From Nesterenkonia marinintestina (GTDB lineage: Bacteria; Actinomycetota; Actinomycetes; Actinomycetales; Micrococcaceae), in NCBI RefSeq assembly GCF_025420485.1, contig NZ_JAOEFD010000005.1:62001-126000 (forward strand): a stretch of 64,000 bases of DNA, in the 5' to 3' direction. Each line of letters begins with the position of its first letter. The first letter of the stretch is position 1. A program made the position numbers and the translations under genes. This document shows positions 57,210-64,000 of this stretch, piece after piece. Below the pieces are notes generated by a model, which ran no database searches, was not told the origin of the DNA, and saw nothing but the letters and a program-made list of their open reading frames with translations.

Positions 57210-58309
57210 CAGCGTCCTCCCTCCTGGTGGTCGCCGGGCACCGGCGCCGCGTACTCCTCCGGGGTGTTCAGTGAGGCCAGCAGATCCGCGACCCTCACGT
57301 ATCCCAGCGGCTCCCCGTCCGTGCCGTCGGCGGTGACGGTCAGCGGCCCGTCCGCACGGGAGGCCGCAGGCACGATCTCCTGGAGCGTGGCCCCTTCGGA
57401 GACGACGGCCTCGGCGGAGAGTCGGCTCTGCTCCTCCGCGCTGAGCCCGTCGGGGCCGACCATCACCGAGCCGGCGGTGAGCACACGGCCGCGGTCGACG
57501 TCGGCGATGAACTGGGCGACGTAGTCGTCGGCCGGGCGGGTGAGGATGTCCTGCGGAGTGCCGATCTGTACGATCCGTCCGTCCTTCATCACGGCGATGC
57601 GGTCGCCGATGTACATGGCCTCGTTGAGGTCGTGGGTGATGAAGACGATGGTCTTGCCGAGCTCCCGCTGCAGGGCGATCAGCTGCTGCTGCATCTCCCG
57701 ACGGATGAGCGGGTCCAGGGCGCTGAAGGCCTCGTCCATCAGGAGGATGTCGGTCTCGGAGGCCAGCGCGCGGGCGAGTCCCACACGCTGCTGCATGCCG
57801 CCGGAGAGCTCCCCCGGATAGTGGTCGTGCCACCCGTCGAGGCCGACGCGGTCGAGGACCTCCAGCGCACGTTCCCTCCGCGACCTTGTCTCGACCCCCT
57901 GGATCTCCAGGCCGTAGGCCGCGTTCTCCAGGACCGTGCGGTGCGGGAACAGGGCGAAGTGCTGGAACACCATCGCCATATCCTCGGCACGGAGCCGCCG
58001 CAGGCGCTTCTTCGACAGCGTGCTGATGTCGCGGCCCTTGACCTCCACTACGCCCTCGGTGGCCGGCTGCAGACCGTTGAGCGTGCGGATCAGGGTCGAC
58101 TTCCCGGATCCGGAGAGACCCATGACGACGAAGATCTCACCGGGGTGCACGTCGAAGGTGGCGTCGATGACCGCGGCGGTGCCCAGCGCCTTCAGGTCGG
58201 CGCGGTCCTCACCGGACCTCACCCGGCGCACGATCTCCTGAGGCCTGCGCCCGAAGGCCTTGAACACGTGTTGGACGCTCAGCGTCGGCGCATCGCCGTC
58301 TGGGCTCAC
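57209..58309 (-). CDS. Glycine betaine/proline ABC transporter ATP-binding protein
   Basis: The 366-residue ATPase has Walker A in VMGLSGSGKSTLIRTLNG near 63-80, the signature ELSGGMQQRVGLARALA near 167-183 and Walker B ILLMDEAFSALDPL. A region before Walker A is like the ProV/OpuAA start, which precedes ATPase domains of this group. The C-terminal 90 residues are CBS-domain-like in position and may sense ionic strength. The start is the GTG at 58309 behind GAGGAAGG; a longer upstream frame is not supported. It is first in a three-gene operon with the permease and binding protein. Confidence 0.92.
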   Translation of the reverse strand: MSPDGDAPTLSVQHVFKAFGRRPQEIVRRVRSGEDRADLKALGTAAVIDATFDVHPGEIFVVMGLSGSGKSTLIRTLNGLQPATEGVVEVKGRDISTLSKKRLRRLRAEDMAMVFQHFALFPHRTVLENAAYGLEIQGVETRSRRERALEVLDRVGLDGWHDHYPGELSGGMQQRVGLARALASETDILLMDEAFSALDPLIRREMQQQLIALQRELGKTIVFITHDLNEAMYIGDRIAVMKDGRIVQIGTPQDILTRPADDYVAQFIADVDRGRVLTAGSVMVGPDGLSAEEQSRLSAEAVVSEGATLQEIVPAASRADGPLTVTADGTDGEPLGYVRVADLLASLNTPEEYAAPVPGDHQEGGR

Positions 58310-58818
58310 CTGGGGACCTTCCTCGGAGTGGACATGGAGACCGTGCGGGAGAACATATTGGACGACGACGCCTCGGCGGCCTCCACACCCGATCGTCGAA
58401 GGGGTCGGCCGCGTCACACGAGGAGGAAATCGGTCGTTCCGCTATCAGAGTAGCAAGCCTGACCAGGAAACTCAGGAAAGATGACATCGAATGAAATTAG
58501 CGAAATGTGATAGATCGGATGACAGTCGTGCTACGAACTGAGCATCGGGACCGCACCTCGCCATGGGGCGGATCACGGCTGTTCCCACTCGACATCGACG
58601 TGATGGCGTCGCTGGTCGGACCGTCGCCGACCCGCTCCGATTCTCGCGGGCTGCGGCGAAGAATCCCTCGGGGATTTCGGACGATCCGCTCATGAGGACA
58701 CGCCGCAGAGGCCGCTGACGTCGGGCCTCTCGCGCCGGGACGGAGGTCCCATGCGGCGGGTCGGGCCCCGGCTATGATGCGGAGCACCGAACTCGCACCA
58801 CGCATGAGGGAGCACACG
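58310..58818. promoter_or_regulatory. Intergenic region between the betaine operon and the CitMHS gene
   Basis: This 509-base gap between divergent genes is AT-richer in its middle (about 58480-58520). A TATGAT -10 box at 58773-58778 lies 40 bases before the CitMHS start. The region before 58480 should hold the osmotic-stress promoter of the betaine operon, but I could not place it. No gene-like frame with a ribosome site was seen. Confidence 0.5.
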
Positions 58819-60195
58819 ATGGACGAGCCTTCGACCCTACTGACCCTCGGAGGGCTCGCGATCATCGCGGTCACCGTCGGCCTGCTGATGTGGAACAGGT
58901 TCTCGCCCATCGTGGTGATGGCCCTGGTCCCGCTGCTGGGCGCCCTGCTGGTCGGCTTCGGCCCGGGCCAGCTCGTGGAGTTCTTCGACTCCGGCGTGGA
59001 GCAGGTGATGAGCGTCGTGGTGATGTTCATCTTCGCGATCCTCTTCTTCGGAATACTCTCCGACGCCGGGCTCTTCGACCCGGTGGTGCGGGGGCTGATC
59101 CTGCTCACGCGGGGGAAGGTCGTCCTCGTCGCCGTCGGCACCGCGCTGATGGGCGTGGTGGCCCACATCGACGGTGCCGGCGCGACCACGTTCCTCCTCA
59201 CCATTCCGGCGCTGCTCCCGCTCTATCAGGCGCTGAACATGAGCAGGTACCTGCTCCTGCTGCTGCTCGCGCTCTCCGCCGGAATCATCAACATGGTCCC
59301 CTGGGGCGGGCCGCTGGGCCGTGCGGCCAGCGTCACCGGCATCGACCCGGGCGAGCTGTACCGGCCGCTGATCCCGCTGCAGGTCGTGGGCATCGTGCTG
59401 ATCGTGACCCTGGCGGTGCTGCTGGGCCTGCGGGAGAAGTCCCGGATCGCGAAGAAGGTCGCGGCCGGTGAGGTCGAGGCCTCGGCCGACGTCGACGTGC
59501 GTCGGTTCGCCGACGACTTCGCCTCCCGCCAGGTGGAACAGCGCACCGAGATCGCCGCGAAGATGAACAGCTCGCGCCTGGTCTACTGGGCCAACGTCGT
59601 GTTGGCGCTGAGCGTCATCGCCGTCATGCTCGCCGACATCCTGCCTCCGGCGATGGCGTTCCTCATCGGCGTCGCGATCGCCCTGCCGCTGAACTTCCGC
59701 GGCGCCGACCTCCAGATGGAGAGGGTCCGCGCCCACGCGCCCAACGCGCTGATGATGGGCGCGGTGATCCTCGGCGCGGCGGTCTTCCTCGGCGTGCTCA
59801 ACGAGTCCGGGATGCTGGAGTCGGTCGCCCTCTCCGCCCTGACGGTCGTACCCGAGGGGCTCGGACCGAACCTGCATCTGGTGATGGCGTCCTTCGGCGT
59901 GCCGATGGACCTGCTGACCTCCACCGACGCCTACTACTTCTCCGTGCTGCCGCTGGTGGAGGCCACCTCCTCCCAGTTCGGCGTGGGTACGGCTGAGACC
60001 GCGCACGCGATGCTGATCGGCAACATCATCGGCACATTCGTCAGCCCGTTCTCACCGGCCCTGTGGCTCGCGCTCGGCCTCTCCGGGGCGAACCTCGGCA
60101 CGCACCTGCGCTACTCGTTCTTCATCGTGTGGGGCTTCTCGCTTCTGATGCTGCTGGCCGGCATGGCGCTGGGCCTGTTCAGCATCACGACGTGA
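58819..60195 (+). CDS. CitMHS-family citrate/metal symporter
   Basis: The 458-residue protein has about twelve hydrophobic segments and resembles the CitMHS branch of citrate transporters, which move citrate complexed with a divalent metal together with protons. Seen are VVAHIDGAGATTFLLTIPALLPLY-type sequence from about residue 117, GIINMVPWGGPLGRAAS near 156-172, and the C-terminal half with TSTDAYYFSVLPLVEATSSQFG near 372-393. The ATG at 58819 follows GAGGGAG; in-frame starts upstream (58774) are less likely because of the -10 box position. The exact carboxylate and metal are not known. Confidence 0.86.
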   Translation: MDEPSTLLTLGGLAIIAVTVGLLMWNRFSPIVVMALVPLLGALLVGFGPGQLVEFFDSGVEQVMSVVVMFIFAILFFGILSDAGLFDPVVRGLILLTRGKVVLVAVGTALMGVVAHIDGAGATTFLLTIPALLPLYQALNMSRYLLLLLLALSAGIINMVPWGGPLGRAASVTGIDPGELYRPLIPLQVVGIVLIVTLAVLLGLREKSRIAKKVAAGEVEASADVDVRRFADDFASRQVEQRTEIAAKMNSSRLVYWANVVLALSVIAVMLADILPPAMAFLIGVAIALPLNFRGADLQMERVRAHAPNALMMGAVILGAAVFLGVLNESGMLESVALSALTVVPEGLGPNLHLVMASFGVPMDLLTSTDAYYFSVLPLVEATSSQFGVGTAETAHAMLIGNIIGTFVSPFSPALWLALGLSGANLGTHLRYSFFIVWGFSLLMLLAGMALGLFSITT

Positions 60196-60201
60196 TCGGA
60201 G

Positions 60202-60714
60202 TCAGCGGCACTGCAGGCGGCCCTGCTCGAGGACCACGTCCTCGGTGGGCACCATGCCCTCGTACTCGTCACCGATGACGAGGTCGACGGTGAAGCCGTC
60301 GCGGTCGTCGACGTCGAGGTAGGTCCGCGAGTACTCCTGCTGGAGGGTGTAGGCCTGGCGCAGCCCCCGGTCTCCGGCGCGGATGATCACATCGAAGCCG
60401 GTGTCCCCGGCGTAGTCGCTGTCGACCTGGCCGACCCGGTAGCCGCGGTCGGAGAGGTCCTCGGCGACGCCCCCGGCGAGCCCCGGGCGGTTGGTCACGT
60501 TGTAGACGTCCACGGTGACCCGGTCGGTGGTGACCGGGGAGAGGGTCACGGTGGGACAGTCCTCTCCGGCGGGGATGTCCTGGGAGAAGATGTCGACCTC
60601 GAGGGTCCCGTCGATCATCAGCCAGCTGAGGGCCGTGACGGCCGCTAGGGCCGCCCCCGAACCGAGCCCGACGAGGATCCGACGGCGCAGCGGCGCACGG
60701 GATTCGTCGGTCAT
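60202..60714 (-). CDS. Membrane-anchored LytR C-terminal domain protein
   Basis: The 170-residue protein has a short basic N terminus, one hydrophobic segment near 12-34 (ILVGLGSGAALAAVTALSWLM), and an outer LytR_C-like domain with VDVYNVTNRPGLAGGVAEDLSDRGYRVG near 67-94. LytR_C domains often follow the LCP enzymes that attach polymers to the wall, but here no catalytic domain is present. A role at the cell wall is inferred. It ends 6 bases from the convergent CitMHS stop. A TAGAAT box lies six bases before its ATG, so it is probably leaderless. Confidence 0.85.
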   Translation of the reverse strand: MTDESRAPLRRRILVGLGSGAALAAVTALSWLMIDGTLEVDIFSQDIPAGEDCPTVTLSPVTTDRVTVDVYNVTNRPGLAGGVAEDLSDRGYRVGQVDSDYAGDTGFDVIIRAGDRGLRQAYTLQQEYSRTYLDVDDRDGFTVDLVIGDEYEGMVPTEDVVLEQGRLQCR

Positions 60715-60720
60715 GCGTCG

Positions 60721-60726
60721 ATTCTA
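60721..60726 (-). promoter_or_regulatory. -10 box of the LytR_C gene
   Basis: Read on the minus strand, TAGAAT ends six bases before the ATG at 60714 and no ribosome site precedes the start. Confidence 0.5.
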
Positions 60727-60748
60727 GGGCGTCGCTCGGGCGCCGGGC

Positions 60749-61462
60749 TCAGGGGATCGCCGGGGTGCAGTGCAGATCCTCGGCGAACATTCCGACGCCG
60801 TCGGCCTCGGCCTGCTCCCAGGCCTCCTCGACCTCGGCGAGGAACCGGTCGTTTGGTGGGAAGTGCACCGGAGCTCCGTACCCGTCGCGAGCCATCTGGG
60901 CGTTGATGAGGGTGTCCTCGAGGTACACCCCGGCGAGCAGGCGGTCATACCTGTCGGTGCGCTCCTGGTCGAACGCGAGCCGCACCTCATCACCGGGGGC
61001 CAGCAGCTCCTCCATCCGTTCGGAGGCCTCGGGGCCGAGGCATTCGGTGGGACGCTCGGGGTGCACGGTCTCCGGAGTGTCGATGTTGAGCAGCCGGACC
61101 CGCTCCTGGTCACCCTCGTAGGTGACGACGATGGTGTCTCCGTCGACGACCCTCTCGACGACGGCGTGCTCACCCTCGACGCTCCCCTCGGCGCCGTCCG
61201 CGTCGTCGCTGAGGCCGAAGACCTCGATCAGCAGACCGATCAGCAGCACGATGCCGATGAGCAGGGCGATCCACGGCAGCACCGCTCGGTTGGCGCCGCG
61301 GGGGCCGCGCCGTCCGGCACGGATGGGCTCCCGGCGCCCGTCCGTGCGTCCCGACCGACTCGTGCCGCCGCCGCTGCCGCGTCGGCGCGTACGGCGCATC
61401 CCCTGTCGGGCGATGCTGCGGGCTCCCCGGCGGGCGAAACGACCGAACTGCTGACTGGACAT
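60749..61462 (-). CDS. Membrane-anchored thermonuclease-like protein (SNase fold)
   Basis: From the ATG at 61462 the protein has 237 residues. The first 55 are very basic, then a hydrophobic segment lies near 60-80 (LPWIALLIGIVLLIGLLIEVFG), so it is anchored with the nuclease outside. The staphylococcal-nuclease domain starts near 96: VVERVVDGDTIVVTYEG, VRLLNIDTPETVHPERP with the calcium-side aspartates and catalytic arginine, and LAFDQERTDRYDRLLAGVYLE near 175-195. A TACACT box ends seven bases before this ATG, favouring it over the ATG two codons earlier, which would fall next to the box. It probably degrades extracellular nucleic acid. Confidence 0.87.
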   Translation of the reverse strand: MSSQQFGRFARRGARSIARQGMRRTRRRGSGGGTSRSGRTDGRREPIRAGRRGPRGANRAVLPWIALLIGIVLLIGLLIEVFGLSDDADGAEGSVEGEHAVVERVVDGDTIVVTYEGDQERVRLLNIDTPETVHPERPTECLGPEASERMEELLAPGDEVRLAFDQERTDRYDRLLAGVYLEDTLINAQMARDGYGAPVHFPPNDRFLAEVEEAWEQAEADGVGMFAEDLHCTPAIP

Positions 61463-61469
61463 GTCCATG

Positions 61470-61475
61470 AGTGTA
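61470..61475 (-). promoter_or_regulatory. -10 box of the thermonuclease gene
   Basis: TACACT (minus strand) ends seven bases before the ATG at 61462. It decides between two candidate starts. Confidence 0.5.
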
Positions 61476-61521
61476 GCCGGGCCCTGTGACGGGCATGCCG
61501 CGTCCGCCGGATCCTGTGGAC

Positions 61522-62019
61522 TCAGCCCCAGATCTGCTGCGGGGTCCGATCCGGCGCGGGAGACGGAGTGCCGCGCCGCGCATCGGAGGCGGCCTGGAGT
61601 CCGGTCACCGCTCCGGCGAGCACCGCGAGGGCCAGGCGCGGAGCTGGGACGCCGAGGCGGCGCATTCCGGCCTCTGCGGCATGGTCGAGCCGGAACGAGA
61701 GGTGCCCTACTGCGAACACCACGGCCGCCGGTCCGGCGGAGACGGCGAACACCCCGCCGGCGGAGGGTCGTTCGCGGCGACCTGCGGACTCGCGCAGGAC
61801 GACGGACGCGGCGCCGAGGCCCACCAGTATGGGGAGGCCCCACAGCACACCCTCCCGCAGCGGGCGCGGCCATCGGCGCATCGGAACGAGGACCGCAGCT
61901 CCGTTGAGCAGGCCGACCGCCGCCCCCGTCGCGCGGGGAGAACGGGCGATCCTGCGGACCAGTGCGCGGACGCTGTCGATCCTGGGGGCGCCGTCGAGCT
62001 GCGATGCGGTGTCAGTCAT
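61522..62019 (-). CDS. Hypothetical membrane-associated protein
   Basis: The 165-residue protein has alternating hydrophobic segments (about 30-45, 60-78 and 90-108) and basic stretches between them. I do not recognise a family. The ATG at 62019 follows GGAGAGG. It lies just downstream of the SRP RNA gene on the same strand, separated by about 40 bases, with no sign that the two are linked in function. Confidence 0.68.
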   Translation of the reverse strand: MTDTASQLDGAPRIDSVRALVRRIARSPRATGAAVGLLNGAAVLVPMRRWPRPLREGVLWGLPILVGLGAASVVLRESAGRRERPSAGGVFAVSAGPAAVVFAVGHLSFRLDHAAEAGMRRLGVPAPRLALAVLAGAVTGLQAASDARRGTPSPAPDRTPQQIWG

Positions 62020-62058
62020 ACAGGACCTCTCCGTTGCACGCCGCCTCTGGGTACGTAA

Positions 62059-62148
62059 GAGCCCCACGTGCACCTGCCAGAGCCCACCTACCCTTGCTAC
62101 CTTCCGGTCCTGGGGGAGTTCAGCAGGATGGCACCACACGTGGGGCCG
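62059..62148 (-). ncRNA. ffs: Signal recognition particle RNA (small 4.5S type)
   Basis: Read on the minus strand this is a small bacterial SRP RNA. The hallmark tetraloop hairpin is present as CAGGACCGGAAGGTAGCAA, next to CTGAACTCCCC and GGGTAGGTGG. The ends, GGCCCCACGTG and CACGTGGGGC, pair to form the long helix. A TACGAT -10 box at 62155-62160 places the start near 62148. The RNA joins Ffh to target membrane proteins. The 3' end is approximate. Confidence 0.94.
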
Positions 62149-62310
62149 CCCTCCATCGTAGTGCCCGAGTCTGAGCTGACGCCAACCGGCCCCGGCCGCG
62201 CTCCGTGCCGCGGCCCATGCCCGCCGATGTGCGTTCCCCCGGGATCCTCGGCTAGGATGATATGCGTTCTGATGACGCGGGGCGCTGCGCCGCGTCACCG
62301 GGGACAGCCG

Positions 62311-62395
62311 GGAGGATTCGCCTAGCGGCCTATGGCGCACGCTTGGAACGCGTGTTGGGTTCACGCCCTCGGGGGTTCAAATCCCCCATCCTCCG
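62311..62395 (+). tRNA. tRNA-Ser (GGA anticodon)
   Basis: A 7-base acceptor stem (GGAGGAT with ATCCTCC), a G discriminator base and a long variable arm mark a class II serine tRNA. The anticodon loop CTTGGAACG gives anticodon GGA, reading UCC and UCU. The T arm is GGGGG-TTCAAAT-CCCCC. CCA is not encoded. A TAGGAT box near 62252-62257 is a likely promoter. Confidence 0.95.
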
Positions 62396-62403
62396 CCGAC
62401 ATC

Positions 62404-62438
62404 GATGCCCCGTCGCCGTTCTTCGGCGGCGGGGCATC
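62404..62438 (+). terminator. Hairpin after tRNA-Ser
   Basis: Arms GATGCCCCGTCGCCG (62404-62418) and its near complement (62424-62438, one mismatch) enclose a 5-base loop directly after the tRNA gene. It may end the tRNA transcript; no T-run follows. Confidence 0.6.
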
Positions 62439-62546
62439 GTCGTCCTCCGCAGACGGTCGGCTATGCTCGACTCTCCGAACGCGCAGATCACAGACAGAGA
62501 CCATCGGCGTCCTCCACGACGCCCCGAAGAGGACGGATACGGCCTG

Positions 62547-63482
62547 ATGCCCGAGACGACCTGCTCCGCCGAGACCGCTCCTGAGGCCGCCCCCGAGGCC
62601 GCCCCGCACCCGGCAGTCCGCCGCACCGTCGGCGCCCTGACCGCCGGACTGCTCGCCTTCACGCTGACCGCCTGCGAACGCCCCGAGGACTCCGATGAGG
62701 ACCAGGAGGACCAGCAGTCGGAGGAGACCGAGAGCGCCCAGGACGAGGAGCAGGAGGACGAGCAGGACGCCGAGGAGGCCGCCGGCGGCGACGAGCCGAT
62801 CGAGGACCAGGACGTCGAGGACCCTGAGGAGGAGGACACCGAGGCCGCGGACGACCCCACGCAGCTCGAGGTGTTCGAGAGCAGCCCCGGGCCGATGTCG
62901 TTCGAGGGCGTCGAAGAGGGCGGTGTGACCGGCCCCGAGGCCGACACCTACGCGACCGACGCCCCGGACCCCGCCGCAGACACCGCAGGCTCCAGCTCGG
63001 CCGAGTTCCGGGACTCCGTCTACGAAGCTCGCGAGCGCGGGGAGTTCCAGCGCGGCACGGTCAGCGGGGTCTCCGTCGAGGACGAGGAGATGGACAACGG
63101 CGTCGAGATCACCCGCGTGATCCGCGACTTCCCGTCGCCGCGGAAGTCCGGCCTGCTGTCCTACGGAGGCGAGATCGTCCTGCTCTTCGTGGAGCCGACC
63201 CGTGATTCGGACCGCTACCCGATGATGCACAAGCTGTTCTTCCTCGGCCCCGAGGGCGAGGAGCGACGCAACACCCTGCTGCTGGACTCGGAGATGGAGC
63301 GCGCCGACCTGGTGCCCTACGACGGCTCCAGCGAGGATCCCAGCGCCGGGTGGATCGCATTCGTGGTGGAGGAGCGCGCCGACGAGTACGAGCTCGGCAT
63401 CGTTCGCCCGGAGATCGACGTGCCGGACTCCGACGAGATGCTCGACAAGAAGGTCTGGGAGTTCTCCCTGCGCGCCGAGTGA
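62547..63482 (+). CDS. Acidic secreted lipoprotein
   Basis: The 311-residue protein has a signal peptide preceded by a hydrophilic lead of about 24 residues, then RRTVGALTAGLLAFTLTAC with lipobox LTAC. A run of some 75 strongly acidic residues follows (glutamate, aspartate and glutamine), then a folded C-terminal part (about 150-311) of unknown family, with segments such as VEITRVIRDFPSPRKSGLL. It starts at the ATG at 62547. It is a tandem paralogue of the next gene, which shares the same signal and acidic opening. Function is unknown; the acidic stretch is typical of surface proteins in halophilic or alkaliphilic bacteria. Confidence 0.8.
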   Translation: MPETTCSAETAPEAAPEAAPHPAVRRTVGALTAGLLAFTLTACERPEDSDEDQEDQQSEETESAQDEEQEDEQDAEEAAGGDEPIEDQDVEDPEEEDTEAADDPTQLEVFESSPGPMSFEGVEEGGVTGPEADTYATDAPDPAADTAGSSSAEFRDSVYEARERGEFQRGTVSGVSVEDEEMDNGVEITRVIRDFPSPRKSGLLSYGGEIVLLFVEPTRDSDRYPMMHKLFFLGPEGEERRNTLLLDSEMERADLVPYDGSSEDPSAGWIAFVVEERADEYELGIVRPEIDVPDSDEMLDKKVWEFSLRAE

Positions 63483-63626
63483 CCCGGCGATAGATCACGA
63501 TCAGGTCACGATTCGCTTAATTCTCGACTGCAAAGATTGCAATCATCTCAGTCTGCGTGCTCGACTGAATCCGTCACAGCCCACAGGCGCTCCGACGGCG
63601 CCGAGCATCACAGGACGGAACGGATC

Positions 63627-64000
63627 ATGCGACAGTCGAACCCCATCTCACAGACCACAGTCGGACCGACCGAGGCCGAGCTGTTCGGCGTCGAGGCCGC
63701 GGCCGAACGCTCCCCACGGATCGTCCGGCGTGCGGCCGGGGCCCTCACCATCGGGCTGCTGGCCTTCTCCCTGTCGGCGTGCGACCTGCTCGACGGAGGC
63801 GACGGCGCTGACGACGACGACCAGCAGACCAGCGAACCCGAGGACGACGCCGGCGAGGACACTGCCGACGACACCGGCGAGGACGAGTCCTCGGAGGAGG
63901 ACTCCGACGAGTCGGCCGACGGAGCGACTGATGAGGCGACTGATGAGGCGACCGAGGACTCGGAGGACGAGCCCGCCGAAGAGTCGACCGACGAGCCGAC
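63627..64000 (+). CDS. Acidic secreted lipoprotein, cut by window edge
   Basis: The frame from the ATG at 63627 encodes a signal with RRAAGALTIGLLAFSLSAC (lipobox LSAC), closely like the preceding gene, and then a long acidic tract rich in aspartate, glutamate, threonine and serine with a repeated DEATDEAT pattern. The reading frame is open at the right edge, so the C-terminal part is unseen. The pair looks like a recent or kept tandem duplication of the N-terminal half. The 144-base gap before it is AT-rich and includes a GATTGCAATC palindrome, probably promoter sequence. Confidence 0.78.
   Translation, partial: MRQSNPISQTTVGPTEAELFGVEAAAERSPRIVRRAAGALTIGLLAFSLSACDLLDGGDGADDDDQQTSEPEDDAGEDTADDTGEDESSEEDSDESADGATDEATDEATEDSEDEPAEESTDEP

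Noticed and set aside
61522-62364. A longer start for the hypothetical protein gene, reading through the SRP RNA
   Set aside because: The extension is SRP RNA sequence; the ATG at 62019 has a good GGAGAGG site.

Overview
The window is a dense, high-GC stretch of bacterial chromosome with several actinobacterial marks. They include a RamB-type acetate regulator beside the glyoxylate genes, an Rv2857c-Rv2860c-like gamma-glutamylation operon, a long Lhr helicase, and many TAnnnT -10 boxes placed 6-7 nt before a start codon (leaderless mRNAs). Order Micrococcales is likely. The very acidic lipoproteins and the glycine-betaine uptake system would suit a halotolerant or alkaliphilic member (Nesterenkonia-like is my guess only).

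Layout. 1-4.7 kb: glyoxylate shunt operon aceA-aceB (aceB runs off the left edge) and divergent ramB. 4.8-10.2 kb: a true ACC deaminase gene in operon with a homodimeric 2-oxoacid dehydrogenase E1 gene, a divergent GntR regulator, then rlmH and a small dinucleotide-binding oxidoreductase. 10.2-17.2 kb: GntR regulator and a five-gene operon (Eat-type permease, glutamine-synthetase-like ligase, PuuD-like hydrolase, aldehyde dehydrogenase, SDR) that reads as an ethanolamine or amino-alcohol gamma-glutamylation pathway. 17.2-24.3 kb: TetR/MFS pair, Lhr helicase, two tiny membrane proteins. 24.4-30.4 kb: VOC protein, RluA-type pseudouridine synthase, DedA protein, acidic membrane protein, NUDIX protein, membrane protein, PdxK. 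30.4-31.9 kb: an AbiEi/DUF559-like gene broken by an in-frame amber codon and bounded on both sides by related hairpins in mirror arrangement.

32-41.6 kb: acyl-CoA dehydrogenase, tdh-kbl (threonine to glycine), and convergent gcvP-gcvT-sdaA behind a tandem glycine riboswitch (glycine to serine to pyruvate, with GcvH and GlyA encoded elsewhere). 41.7-44.3 kb: DUF368 lipid carrier translocase and GltS-type glutamate symporter. 44.3-55.2 kb: a 5-oxoprolinase-type locus with NRAMP transporter, DUF1445 protein, PxpA, PxpB-PxpC fusion, biotin carboxylase/BCCP, GntR, DUF1989 protein and MFS. It is interrupted by a lower-GC PD-(D/E)xK-like gene. The parts together match all domains of a urea carboxylase, split over two chains, with PxpA as the hydrolase. 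55.3-58.3 kb: glycine betaine/proline ABC importer. 58.8-62 kb: CitMHS transporter, LytR_C protein, membrane-anchored thermonuclease, hypothetical protein. 62-64 kb: SRP RNA, tRNA-Ser(GGA), and two paralogous acidic lipoproteins, the second cut by the right edge.

No CRISPR array, insertion sequence, rRNA or replication origin was seen. Function calls rest on reading the translated sequences by eye; no database search was run.
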